Part shown: positions 18,000-26,637 of the stretch, in pieces
How positions within the stretch are numbered: position 1 is the stretch's first letter
Layout of the letters: every line of letters begins with the position of its first letter
Assembly (NCBI RefSeq): GCF_000016345.1
Contig: NC_009379.1
Span: 434,001 to 498,000, forward strand
Length of the DNA stretch: 64,000 nt
Direction of reading: 5' to 3'
Origin: Polynucleobacter asymbioticus QLW-P1DMWA-1
GTDB taxonomy: Bacteria; Pseudomonadota; Gammaproteobacteria; Burkholderiales; Burkholderiaceae
The notes under the pieces: model-generated
Told to the model about the DNA's origin: nothing
Databases searched by the model: none
The model's input: only the letters and a program-made list of their open reading frames with translations
Translations under genes and position numbers: made by a program

Positions 18000-18719
18000 A
18001 TGCTCACTAGCAGCTTAGTTTTAGCCATTTTTCTGGGTGCCCTAGTGAGCGGCTGGCATTGCGCGCTCATGTGTGGAGGCATTGCAGCAGCAATTGAGCG
18101 TCCAATAGCCTCGGAGACCCCTTTGCGCTCCAAATCCGAGCTTTTTTATCTTCAACTCATCATGCATTTAGGGCGCATCACGACTTATGTTCTTCTGGGG
18201 GCACTAGCGGCTTGGGTTGGGGTAGAGGTATGGCGGCAGAGCCTGATTCCAGTGCAAAGACCGCTATTTGCTTTGGCTGCTCTGATATTGATTTTGATGG
18301 GCATTCGTTTACTGAGCGTGGGTAAATCCAGAAGCTTGGTGGGTGCGAAGTGGCTTAACGCAAAAATTGCTACTTATTGGGCTAAATATATCGGTCGTTT
18401 TGCAAGCGGCCCCTCACGTTGGTTTAGTGGAATGCTTTGGGGCTTGGTTCCTTGTGGATTGGTTTATAGCGTGTTGCCTTTAGCTTTTTTATCGGGCGAT
18501 GTATTCACTGGCGCAGTCTTCATGTTGGCCTTTGGCTTGGGCACTCTTCCTAATTTGTTATTGATCTCTAAATTCTCAGCAGTGCTCACTCAGTTTGGAC
18601 AATATATTTGGGTTCGTTATTTTGCTGCCTGCTTGCTTTTTATTGCCGGGGGATTTGGTTTATATCGTGCTTGGGTATTGCCTGAAGCATTATTAAAGGG
18701 AGGCTTTTGCCTCTCTTAG
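18000..18719 (+). CDS. SafE/TauE-type (DsbD-like) membrane protein, cbb3-associated
   Basis: A 239-residue membrane protein with about six helices. It has paired Cys-containing segments WHCALMCGG (about 20-28) and LVPCGLVYS (about 155), the layout of the UreH/SafE/DsbD transmembrane family. Members next to cco genes are thought to help copper or thiol transfer during cbb3 assembly. The name sulfite exporter comes from a distant relative and is probably misleading here. It is divergent from fnr, 73 bases away. A hairpin covers its last codons. Confidence 0.8.
   Translation: MLTSSLVLAIFLGALVSGWHCALMCGGIAAAIERPIASETPLRSKSELFYLQLIMHLGRITTYVLLGALAAWVGVEVWRQSLIPVQRPLFALAALILILMGIRLLSVGKSRSLVGAKWLNAKIATYWAKYIGRFASGPSRWFSGMLWGLVPCGLVYSVLPLAFLSGDVFTGAVFMLAFGLGTLPNLLLISKFSAVLTQFGQYIWVRYFAACLLFIAGGFGLYRAWVLPEALLKGGFCLS
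18696..18717 (+). terminator. hairpin at the end of the SafE-type gene
   Basis: A nine-pair stem (one G-T) with a TTTT loop, AAGGGAGGC/GCCTCTCTT, overlaps the last codons and the stop. Only a weak T-rich tail follows, so termination is possible but not certain. Confidence 0.45.
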
Positions 18720-18812
18720 TCTTTAGTAAAAAGGCGACGGTGATAGCTCTTGAATGAATCAAGAATTTGAGGATGAAAAAACATCGTGATGACTGATCGG
18801 CTTGGATTCGAT

Positions 18813-19214
18813 CTAGGAAAGTCGCTCGCCTACCCAATAGGCAATACCTGCGCCCACAGCTGTTACCAGACTACCCCAGGCAATATCAATAAAAGCAAGG
18901 CGCGTTGGAAAATCTCGGATGATGGCTAAATTAGTTAAGTCATAAGTCATGTAGCAGAAGAAGCCAAAGAGGGCCCCGTATTGCATAGCTTGAATCCATG
19001 ATTGTTTGGCAAGGGCTGGGGCAATCACAAAGATGCAGGCACCAAGAGCGTAGAACAGGTAAAAACCAAGGCCGGCAATGAGTTTGGGTTCAGTAGCCAT
19101 GAGATCGCCCATTTCATCGCGATAAAGGGCTTTTGCGATACCTAAAAGCCAAACCAAATCGATCGTAACTAGGCTGATTAAAAAAGAGAGATAGATACCA
19201 ATATATTTGAGCAA
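18813..19214 (-). CDS. DUF2177 family membrane protein
   Basis: A 133-residue protein with four hydrophobic helices. The pattern DLVWLLGIAKALYRDEMG near the N-terminus and YDLTNLAIIRDFP near residue 92 matches DUF2177, a family of unknown function. No ATG precedes the conserved part; the likely start is TTG at 19214, with AAGGG about 8 bases upstream. It stands alone, divergent from the universal stress protein. Confidence 0.8.
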   Translation of the reverse strand: MLKYIGIYLSFLISLVTIDLVWLLGIAKALYRDEMGDLMATEPKLIAGLGFYLFYALGACIFVIAPALAKQSWIQAMQYGALFGFFCYMTYDLTNLAIIRDFPTRLAFIDIAWGSLVTAVGAGIAYWVGERLS

Positions 19215-19268
19215 TTAAGTTACCCTTCGCACTTTTATAGACTAATAATAAGCATTATGATGGATAGA

Positions 19269-19290
19269 GTAGATTAGTAGATTAGTAGAT
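19269..19290. repeat. short tandem repeat upstream of the stress protein gene
   Basis: The eight-base unit GTAGATTA is repeated 2.75 times, ending 7 bases before the ribosome site of the universal stress protein gene. Copy-number change by slippage could alter promoter spacing, but nothing shows that it does. Confidence 0.7.
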
Positions 19291-19309
19291 CAATTTAGAG
19301 GAGACAAAT

Positions 19310-19750
19310 ATGTTTAAACATTTATTGGTGCCAGTGGATGGCTCAGATGTCAGCAAAAAATCACTGAAAAAGGTGGCAGAGCTTGCTAAAGCTGATGGCG
19401 CTGCAGTGACTTTGGTCTATGTTTCTGATCCAATGCCTCCAATGGTGTATTCCGATAGCACGATGGGTTACGGCATCTCTGCAAAAGAACATAAAAGCGC
19501 TTGTGAGGCCTATGCAAAAGATGTCTTTAAGAAAGCCAATACTGCTTTAGGGGTAGCCATTAAAGCGAAGGCTTTACATATTGGTAACGCCAACTTAGCA
19601 GAAGGCATTTTGGATGGCGCCAAGAAAGCTAAAGCAGATGTCATCGTGATGGCTTCACATAAACGTACGGGTCTTAAAGGTATTCTTTTAGGTAGCGAAA
19701 CCCATGAAGTGATTGTGCACTCCAAGTTGCCAGTGCTTGTGCTGGGATAA
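19310..19750 (+). CDS. universal stress protein (UspA family)
   Basis: A 146-residue cytoplasmic Usp domain protein. It starts with the family motif HLLVPVDGSDVS and ends with the ATP-binding pattern around MASHKRTGLKGILLGS. Both support a nucleotide-binding member. The ribosome site AGAGGAGA is strong and correctly spaced. It sits alone between a DUF2177 gene and an M23 peptidase, with its own terminator. Usp proteins in such bacteria often respond to low oxygen; no FNR box is visible here. Confidence 0.93.
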   Translation: MFKHLLVPVDGSDVSKKSLKKVAELAKADGAAVTLVYVSDPMPPMVYSDSTMGYGISAKEHKSACEAYAKDVFKKANTALGVAIKAKALHIGNANLAEGILDGAKKAKADVIVMASHKRTGLKGILLGSETHEVIVHSKLPVLVLG

Positions 19751-19763
19751 GTTTGCTTCGCTT

Positions 19764-19791
19764 AAAAAAAGGGTCCAATGGACCCTTTTTT
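19764..19791. terminator. bidirectional rho-independent terminator
   Basis: GGGTCC/GGACCC around an AAT loop, extended by an A run and a matching T run, gives about twelve pairs. It serves the stress protein gene on the plus strand and the converging M23 peptidase gene. Confidence 0.9.
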
Positions 19792-19813
19792 ATTACCTAC
19801 GCTGTATAAGTGA

Positions 19814-21268
19814 TTAGCGATTAATCGGACTTCCTAGCAACAGAATTTCTCGTGTGAGTTGTCCGCTTTCATTATCACGCATTGACCATAAATCGAGTTG
19901 GGTTCGTGAGCCGTAGGGGTCAACATAGATACCATCTTTTCTCAACTCAAAATGCAAATGCGGTCCTGTGGATCTGCCGGTGGTCCCAACATAGCCAATC
20001 TCTAAGCCACGCCTGACTTCATTGCCTAATTCAAGCTCAGGGTTGTAGTTGCTTAGATGGGCATAGTAGGTGTGATAGTTCCCTGGGTGCTCTAAGACGA
20101 TCAGGTTGCCAAAAGCGCCACTAAAGCCCATATGAACTACTTTGCCATTTGCAACACTAAATACCGGAGTGCCAATGGGGGCAGCATAATCAATACCCAT
20201 GTGGGCGCGATAGCGTTGTTTGTTGGGAGCAGCCTGAGCCACCGGTGCATTGCTCTTGGAGCGTTTTCCGGAAGAGGCCTTCACCATTCCAACGCCACGA
20301 GATATGCGACGATAACTGAGTGGGTTAGTCCAGAAGGTACGTTCTAAGGATTCGCCGCTGGCGGTGAAAAATCCACCTGGTAAGTCTGCACGTTCAACCC
20401 AGAAAGCACTCGCGAAGACTTCTTTACTGCTGGGGTCAATAATTTCTGCTGACCATATTTGTGCCCATCTTTCGCGATCACCAAAGTCCACGATTAAGCG
20501 CACAACACTATTCGGGTTCTCGAGCGAATTATTGTCTTCAGGGTAGATCTGCTTAATGATGGAATTTAATTCCCAAACCAATTCCACTGGCAATTTATCG
20601 CCTAGCTTACGCGGGTCATATAAAACTTCTCTTAGGGGTACACGAATTTCAGTAAGGTTCTTAGATTCATTTTTAAGGAAATCTTGTTGAACTAGGAAAC
20701 CACCAAACGCCGAAGGAGTGAATGTCCATACCTCGGTTTTGCTATCTTGGAATGGCCCATTCATGATGCTCAATGAGTCAAAACGATTCCGAGTTGTGAA
20801 AGCGGCTGCGTAAGGAATGCAATCCCCACGCATATGATCAAAAAAGCCTTTAGTCTGATTTTTGAAGAACTCTGCAAACTGGCGATTATCTATACCAATA
20901 CTGGCAGGTAGGTTGTCCTCATTAAAGCTGCGGCGTAAGCAGCCTTGAACAACGCGATAGTCAAGATTGGCCTCGCTATCCAAAATCAGCTCATTAGGGT
21001 TCTTGCGCTGGAATAGCTCTGGATTCAGGCTCATGCTACTGCTAGCTTTTGCGCTTCCAGCGGCAGACTTATCCTTAAACCCAACTGATTTGGTGTTCTG
21101 GATAAAAACCTTCTTGCGTTTTTGGCTTGACTGGGCCTGTGCTGATGAGGCGAGGCCAAGGCTGAGACTCAGTAGTGCGCACCCCAGCGCAATGAGTAGC
21201 CTTGTTGTCAGCGGGGATCTGCTAGTTGCTTTTTTGTTCACCCCGCAATTATCTAATATTGCGAGCAT
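19814..21268 (-). CDS. M23 family metallopeptidase (LytM domain)
   Basis: A 484-residue exported protein. After a signal or anchor segment (about 24-46, ending SSAQAQ) comes a family-specific region up to about 340, then a zinc endopeptidase LytM domain. Its ligands are visible as HMGIDYAAP (His and Asp) and HLHFEL (second His pair), with GRSTGPHLHF typical of active enzymes. Such proteins cut peptidoglycan cross-links or activate amidases. The residues suggest it is catalytically competent. The start ATG 21268 may be long; the GTG at MLAILDNCG+VNKK is an alternative. Confidence 0.92.
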   Translation of the reverse strand: MLAILDNCGVNKKATSRSPLTTRLLIALGCALLSLSLGLASSAQAQSSQKRKKVFIQNTKSVGFKDKSAAGSAKASSSMSLNPELFQRKNPNELILDSEANLDYRVVQGCLRRSFNEDNLPASIGIDNRQFAEFFKNQTKGFFDHMRGDCIPYAAAFTTRNRFDSLSIMNGPFQDSKTEVWTFTPSAFGGFLVQQDFLKNESKNLTEIRVPLREVLYDPRKLGDKLPVELVWELNSIIKQIYPEDNNSLENPNSVVRLIVDFGDRERWAQIWSAEIIDPSSKEVFASAFWVERADLPGGFFTASGESLERTFWTNPLSYRRISRGVGMVKASSGKRSKSNAPVAQAAPNKQRYRAHMGIDYAAPIGTPVFSVANGKVVHMGFSGAFGNLIVLEHPGNYHTYYAHLSNYNPELELGNEVRRGLEIGYVGTTGRSTGPHLHFELRKDGIYVDPYGSRTQLDLWSMRDNESGQLTREILLLGSPINR

Positions 21269-21300
21269 GCATACCGAAATTCATGCTGTGACGCAGCAAA

Positions 21301-22233
21301 TTAGTGATCCTCTTTATCTGGTGCAACCTTAAGAACCTCAAAAGCAGCCTTAAGGCGTTCTTCGTAGTTGCTTTTGAGTATTGCAGCCTCTTCAGGGGAC
21401 CATTGTTTAAATCCTTCCCCCTTAGCAATGCCAGTTTTGCCACTTTTTACTAAGTTTGTGACACAGGCAGGTGGTGCAGTAATGTTTGATAGGGAGGGGT
21501 AGATCAATTCGGCAGCCAAAGCCATGCCTTCCCATCCTGAGATTTCTTTTTGGGTCATTGGACCAACCGCAGCATAGCGAAATCCAAAGCTATAACGAAC
21601 TGCCGTATCAATATCATCGGGGGTGGCAATACCTTCATCTACGAGCGATAACACCTCTCTCATCAAGGCGTGTTGAATTCGGTTTGCTAAGAATCCTGGG
21701 ATATCTTTTTTCACAAGCACGGGTTTTTTATGGTGAGCCTGAAAAAGCTGGCAGACTGTTTTTGCTAGCTCGGGATCAGACGTCTTGCCCAACACCACTT
21801 CCACCAGTGGGACGATATGTGCAGGCATAAAGTAATGGGTGTTAAACATCCGATGTGCAGTAGGTAGACTAGCTGTGATATCGCTAATAGGAAAGCCTGA
21901 TGTATTGCTACCAATGGGTATGTGCGAAGGCAAACGTTGATCTAGGTCTGAAAATATCAAGCGCTTTAACCCCAGATTTTCGGAAACACTCTCAATGACT
22001 AAATCAGTATTCGTCCAATCGGACCAATCTGCAATGCTACCGGTACTTAATGCACCCCCAAGTTGAGGCCAGGCAGGATTAATGGAGGCGGCACAATTTT
22101 CGATAGCCTCGATGCAAGATGTTGTCTTGGCAGGATTACGTCCAAGAAGGATGGTATTAGCGCCATAAGCTAAAAATCCCGCAGCGATGCCAATGCCCAT
22201 TGTTCCTGTACCGATGACTACTACTTTACTCAT
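21301..22233 (-). CDS. 3-hydroxyacyl-CoA dehydrogenase-like oxidoreductase (paralogue 1)
   Basis: A 310-residue NAD-dependent dehydrogenase. The Rossmann motif VIGTGTMGIGIA is at the N-terminus and the 3HCDH C-terminal domain starts near residue 185. The catalytic His lies in HYFMPAHIVPLVEVV; the NP of ordinary hydroxyacyl-CoA dehydrogenases is replaced by MP and an extra AH is present. It is similar to the gene at 28592-29533. Relatives of this kind can act on free hydroxy acids (for example L-gulonate or carnitine type) instead of CoA esters. It is divergent from the enolase-superfamily gene; substrate unknown. Confidence 0.85.
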   Translation of the reverse strand: MSKVVVIGTGTMGIGIAAGFLAYGANTILLGRNPAKTTSCIEAIENCAASINPAWPQLGGALSTGSIADWSDWTNTDLVIESVSENLGLKRLIFSDLDQRLPSHIPIGSNTSGFPISDITASLPTAHRMFNTHYFMPAHIVPLVEVVLGKTSDPELAKTVCQLFQAHHKKPVLVKKDIPGFLANRIQHALMREVLSLVDEGIATPDDIDTAVRYSFGFRYAAVGPMTQKEISGWEGMALAAELIYPSLSNITAPPACVTNLVKSGKTGIAKGEGFKQWSPEEAAILKSNYEERLKAAFEVLKVAPDKEDH

Positions 22234-22341
22234 GGCTTATTTACTATTTTTGAATGATTTGGTCAAAGAATTATTCCCGATTTGCACCCATACAGCCAAT
22301 GAAAAATCTCGCTACAATCATTTTTTGCATAAGGAGTTCAG

Positions 22342-23475
22342 GTGCCTATTATTGAATCTGTTCAGGTTGCTTCCGTAGCGGTTCCTTTAGATAAGGTTAC
22401 TTCATTTTCCACACGCACCGTCTCCGAGCGTCACTATTGCTTGGTAAAAGTTCGAGCTAAGGATGGCAATGAGGGTATTGGCTTTTGCTATGTTGGTAGT
22501 GCTGGTGGAGATATCGCCAAGATTGCCGTAGAACAATTACTCGCACCTAAGCTGATTAGCCAAAATAGCCATCGAAGCGAAGGTTTGTGGATGGAAATGT
22601 ATAACGAATCCATTTTGCAGGGTCGCACTGGTGCAGTGATGAGAGGCATCTCTATATTAGATACAGCCTTATGGGATTTAAATGCACGCTCTGCTAAGTT
22701 GCCTCTGCATCACTACTTGGGAGCGGTGGTTGATGATCGTGTCCCTGCTTATGCAAGTGGCGGCTATTACCTAGAAGGTAAAACACCGGCCAAGTTGGGC
22801 AAGGAAATGGAGTCCTACGTAAAGCAAGGATTTAAAGCAGTCAAGATGAAGGTGGGGCGTCTTTCTCCATCCGAGGAGGAGGCGCGCGTTAAGGCGGCTC
22901 GTAAAGCCATTGGGGAAGACATTTTGTTGACCCTGGATGCCAATAATGCTTGGAAAGACCTACCGACCGCACTAGAGTATGTCCGACGCTTTGAGGCCTA
23001 CAACCCCTATTGGATAGAAGAACCCTTTTCTCCTGATGCGATAGATCTTCATGCGGCACTTGCTCGTCAAACCACCATCAATGTCGCAACCGGTGAGATG
23101 GAAGCAGGGCGTTGGCGCTTTAGAGAATTGATTGATGCGGGTGGGGTAGCCATATTACAGTCTGATGCTGCAGTTTGTGGGGGCATTACTGAATGGCGTC
23201 GTATTTCTGCTTATGCTGATGCAAAAGGAATTACGGTTTGTCCTCATTGGATGCATGATTTGCACGCACCGCTTGTAGCGGCCACTCCGAATGCGCGATT
23301 TGTGGAATTCTTCCTGGATGATCAAGTCCTTAATTTCCGTAGATTGATAAATAAGCAACTCACCTTCAAGAAGGGTGACTTAATCTTGCATCAAACGCCA
23401 GGACTTGGGTTTGAGTTTGATGAGGCGGCTATTAAACAATATGCTGGCAAAGCAGCTTGGACAAAGATTTCTTAA
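22342..23475 (+). CDS. enolase superfamily enzyme (mandelate racemase/acid-sugar dehydratase type)
   Basis: A 377-residue enzyme of the mandelate racemase/muconate lactonising group, which abstract a proton next to a carboxylate. Catalytic bases are visible: K168 and K170 (VKMKVG), metal ligands D199 (LDANNAW), E226 (IEEPF) and E252 (GEMEAGR), and the Asp-His dyad D275 (QSDAAVCGG) with H302 (PHWMHDL). The dyad points to the mandelate racemase or acid-sugar dehydratase subgroup. The start is GTG 22342 with AAGGAG upstream; TACAAT at 22313 could be its -10. It is divergent from a dehydrogenase gene, with TRAP transporter genes after the terminator. Confidence 0.88.
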   Translation: MPIIESVQVASVAVPLDKVTSFSTRTVSERHYCLVKVRAKDGNEGIGFCYVGSAGGDIAKIAVEQLLAPKLISQNSHRSEGLWMEMYNESILQGRTGAVMRGISILDTALWDLNARSAKLPLHHYLGAVVDDRVPAYASGGYYLEGKTPAKLGKEMESYVKQGFKAVKMKVGRLSPSEEEARVKAARKAIGEDILLTLDANNAWKDLPTALEYVRRFEAYNPYWIEEPFSPDAIDLHAALARQTTINVATGEMEAGRWRFRELIDAGGVAILQSDAAVCGGITEWRRISAYADAKGITVCPHWMHDLHAPLVAATPNARFVEFFLDDQVLNFRRLINKQLTFKKGDLILHQTPGLGFEFDEAAIKQYAGKAAWTKIS

Positions 23476-23517
23476 TGAAGCTCTAGTTACTTAATAAAGA
23501 TTCAGGTCGTCCAAAAC

Positions 23518-23545
23518 AATAAAGCCCGCAATTGCGGGCTTTATT
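23518..23545. terminator. perfect palindromic bidirectional terminator
   Basis: Fourteen bases pair perfectly with the next fourteen; the core is GCCCGCAA/TTGCGGGC with AATAAA/TTTATT ends. It lies between the convergent enolase-superfamily gene and the TRAP permease gene. Confidence 0.9.
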
Positions 23546-23557
23546 GTTTGATAGCGA

Positions 23558-25570
23558 TTAAGAGGATCGGGGATTGAGCTTGAAGTGGGTGATGGTTTGA
23601 GTAACCAAAACCAAAGCAAAGCCAACAAATCCAACTAAGTCAGCCTCAGTAGAGGGGTATGCCAGAGCTACCCCGGAAGCAACCATGATGATGCGCTCAA
23701 AAATTTTGGTTTTTTCAATAAACCAACCTTGTAGACCACCTGCCAAACAAATGATTCCCACTACTGCGGTAAATGAAATCCAAGCAATTTGCATCCAGTC
23801 TGCCTGCTCAAGTGCTTCAGTAGATCCCATTAACAATAAGCTCACTCCAGATTTATCCAGAACAAACATAAAGGGCACCAAAATAGCGGGCGCGACATAT
23901 TTCCAGGTTTGCAAAGTTGTTTTGTAAGGGTTGCCCTTACAAATGGCCGCTGCTGCAAATGGTGAAAGTGCGGTAGGAGGGGAGACCTCAGATAGAACAG
24001 CGTAGTAAAAAATGAACATGTGTGCTGCAAATGCAGGCACTCCTAAGTTGATCAGTGCTGGCGCAGCAATCACAGCGCAAATGATGTAAGACGCAGTGAC
24101 TGGTACCGCAAGCCCGACCACCCAAACTACCAGCGCTGTAAAGATAGTGGTGAGCAAGAGTGAGCCGCCAGCATATTGAATCACAATAGAGCTAAATTTC
24201 AGGCCCAGACCTGTTAGCGTAACGGTACCAACAATTAAGCCCGCACCTGCGCAAGTTGCAGCAATCGCTAACACCCCAGTAGATCCTGCAGCCAGGGACT
24301 TAGTGAGGTTGGAGTTATAGAGGCCCGACAGAATGGGTTCTTTGCCTTTAAACCACGTCCAAGGAATAATCGCCGTATCTTCGCGCAACATACTGGATAG
24401 AGCTGATACAACCGTTGCCCAAAATACCGACATAACTGGCGAGAAGCCCATCAGCATGAACACCACAATGGAGATTAATGAGAAGAAGTGGAACCAATAT
24501 TTTTTAGTTAATTGCCATGCACTCTCGGTAGATTCAAAATGAATGTTCTTCATACCGTATTTGCGTACATCAATTTCCACCATCACAAATAAGCCTAGGT
24601 AAAAAAGGATGGTAGGAATGGTTGCCATAAGCAATACATCTAAATACGAAATCTTTAAAAAATCAGCAATTAGGAAGGCGGCAGCACCCAGCACTGGAGG
24701 AGAAATGATGGCGCCCAATCCTCCCGCAGCCAAAAGGCCGCCCGCTGCATTCTTCTCGTAACCGACTTTATCTAGCATTGGCGCCGCAACTGAGCCTACG
24801 GTAACCGTCGTAGCAACACCTGATCCAGATGGGCCTCCCAGCAAGAACGAAGACATCACAATGGTTCTGCCAACTCCGGATGATTTCCCACCCATAGCTG
24901 CAAATGAAAAGTCGATGAAGAATTTTCCGGCGCCTGTGAACTGTAAGAAGGCGCCAAAAATAGTGAAAAGAATAATCAGGGTTGCTGATACATCAACCGC
25001 TGTGCCATAGATCCCCTCTAGGGTCATATACATATAACCGACTAAACGATCTAAATCGTAACCTTTATGTGTCCAAGGTGCAGGTAAGTAGTTGCCAAAA
25101 AGAGCATAGAGCAAGAATAGGACGGTAACGCTCACCAGTATCAAACCATTTGTTCTTCTGACACCTTCAAGAATGAGGAGGATTAAACCAATTCCAATCA
25201 CAACATCCGTTGAATTTGGCGCGGTGTTTCTATCCATGAAATCATCGCCACCACTCAATATGTAATACGCAACATAAACGGAGATAAGCGCAAAAATCAC
25301 ATCCCACCACATGAGTCTATTTTTAAAGCGTGCAGCAATAGGAAAACTTAAAAACACTAAGAACAGCACTAGGGCAACGTGAATCACCCTGAGCTCTTGG
25401 GTTGGGACGATTGAATATGCAGCATAGAGGTGGAATAAAGACATGCCTACAGCGACAAGAGTGATGAACTTTGCTAGGAGCCCTTTGTAATCATTAGAGT
25501 CTCCTTCCTCCTGCTTGATAAAGGCTTCTAATTTTTCTTGCGTTTCGTTGTCAATGACGTTTTGATTCAT
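23558..25570 (-). CDS. TRAP transporter fused permease (4TM/12TM fusion)
   Basis: A 670-residue inner-membrane protein with many helices. It fuses the small (DctQ-like) and large (DctM-like) TRAP subunits, as is usual for transporters using TAXI binding proteins. The DctM part is recognised around FGAFLQFTGAGKFFIDF and GGPSGSGVATTVT. It drives uptake with a cation gradient, using substrate delivered by the TAXI protein encoded just upstream. The N-terminal about 35 residues are cytoplasmic and acidic. A strong hairpin separates it from the binding protein gene. The substrate is not evident. Confidence 0.93.
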   Translation of the reverse strand: MNQNVIDNETQEKLEAFIKQEEGDSNDYKGLLAKFITLVAVGMSLFHLYAAYSIVPTQELRVIHVALVLFLVFLSFPIAARFKNRLMWWDVIFALISVYVAYYILSGGDDFMDRNTAPNSTDVVIGIGLILLILEGVRRTNGLILVSVTVLFLLYALFGNYLPAPWTHKGYDLDRLVGYMYMTLEGIYGTAVDVSATLIILFTIFGAFLQFTGAGKFFIDFSFAAMGGKSSGVGRTIVMSSFLLGGPSGSGVATTVTVGSVAAPMLDKVGYEKNAAGGLLAAGGLGAIISPPVLGAAAFLIADFLKISYLDVLLMATIPTILFYLGLFVMVEIDVRKYGMKNIHFESTESAWQLTKKYWFHFFSLISIVVFMLMGFSPVMSVFWATVVSALSSMLREDTAIIPWTWFKGKEPILSGLYNSNLTKSLAAGSTGVLAIAATCAGAGLIVGTVTLTGLGLKFSSIVIQYAGGSLLLTTIFTALVVWVVGLAVPVTASYIICAVIAAPALINLGVPAFAAHMFIFYYAVLSEVSPPTALSPFAAAAICKGNPYKTTLQTWKYVAPAILVPFMFVLDKSGVSLLLMGSTEALEQADWMQIAWISFTAVVGIICLAGGLQGWFIEKTKIFERIIMVASGVALAYPSTEADLVGFVGFALVLVTQTITHFKLNPRSS

Positions 25571-25624
25571 GTCTCCGCCTGTCTACTGATTTATATTTAT
25601 TTTTTGTTACTACATAAAACCAGA

Positions 25625-25654
25625 AAAAAAGGGGGTTGACCCACCCTCTTTTTT
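25625..25654 (-). terminator. intergenic hairpin between TAXI gene and TRAP permease gene
   Basis: Twelve pairs (A6-GGGGGT with ACCCTC-T6, one G-T) enclose a six-base loop. It sits inside an apparent operon, between the binding protein and permease genes. It may act as a partial terminator or protect the upstream mRNA, giving more binding protein than permease. Confidence 0.7.
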
Positions 25655-25659
25655 CCTGC

Positions 25660-26610
25660 TTAATTTACTTTGGCATTCTTTTCTTTAAAGAACTTTAAAG
25701 CACCAGGATGAAAGTCTATCGGGGTGGCTTTTTGTTTTTGATTATCGAGATTAACACTCATAAATTCTTGATGGGTACGAACTAGCTCAAGTTTGTTATC
25801 AAAAATTGCCTTCACAATTTTGTATGCTTGATCATCTGGCATATTGGCATTAACTACTAAGATATTTGCAACCGCAGCGACTTTATTGTCCTTGGCCATG
25901 CCACTATAGGTTGCCTTAGGAATATTTGCGGTGAAGTAGAGGTTGCCATACTTCTTATTCATGGCAGTCACTTCTTCGTTCGTATCAATCATCACAATTT
26001 TGGTACCAGGCGTGTTTGCTAAATCAGTCACAGCGGCTGTTGGTAGACCGCCTACCCAGAAAAATGCATCAATCTTGCGGTCTTTGATTGCATTTACAGA
26101 TTCCGCTACGCTGAGACGCTCGCGTTTCACATCTTTATCCTTATCCATGCCGGCAGCTTCTAACAAGCGGAAGGCCATGACTTCAGTTGCACTTCCAGGT
26201 GCGCCTGTACTCACGCGTTTGCCTTTAAGGTCTTTCATAGATTTGATGCCGGTAGAGTCAACAGTCACCACATGCATCAAGTTTGGATATAGAACTACCA
26301 GGGTACGGAGATCCACTTTTTTGTTAACAAACTTGCCTTCACCAATTTGGGCGTCTTTGGCAGCATCTGCCATAGAAAAGCCTACGTAAGGTTTGCCGGT
26401 ACCAATCAAGTTGAGGTTGTCTACTGAACCGCCTGTTACTTCTGCGGTTGCGGACATCCCAGGGACTTTGCTTGAGAGAACCGAAGCTAATCCACCGCCC
26501 ATTGGATAGTAGACGCCGCCAGTACCACCAGTGGCAATGGAAATATTTTGCGCATGAGCGCTAATCCACAAGAGACTTAATGACAGTGCGATGATCTTCA
26601 GTAGTTTCAT
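25660..26610 (-). CDS. TAXI family TRAP transporter substrate-binding protein
   Basis: A 316-residue periplasmic protein with a signal peptide (about 1-20, ending SAHA). The TAXI signature appears as ISIATGGTGGVYYPMGGGLA. These proteins capture the substrate for a TRAP transporter; known ligands include glutamate and other carboxylates. A longer frame begins at a TTG (26622), but ATG 26610 with GGAG 9 bases upstream is preferred. It is in one operon with the DapA-family gene upstream and the permease gene downstream. Confidence 0.92.
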   Translation of the reverse strand: MKLLKIIALSLSLLWISAHAQNISIATGGTGGVYYPMGGGLASVLSSKVPGMSATAEVTGGSVDNLNLIGTGKPYVGFSMADAAKDAQIGEGKFVNKKVDLRTLVVLYPNLMHVVTVDSTGIKSMKDLKGKRVSTGAPGSATEVMAFRLLEAAGMDKDKDVKRERLSVAESVNAIKDRKIDAFFWVGGLPTAAVTDLANTPGTKIVMIDTNEEVTAMNKKYGNLYFTANIPKATYSGMAKDNKVAAVANILVVNANMPDDQAYKIVKAIFDNKLELVRTHQEFMSVNLDNQKQKATPIDFHPGALKFFKEKNAKVN

Positions 26611-26637
26611 GAATGTCTCCAATTTATTTTTTGGTTA

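Noticed and set aside
25943..26389. 148-codon antisense frame over the TAXI gene
   Set aside because: Composition of a shadow frame; the TAXI frame has a signal peptide and family motifs.
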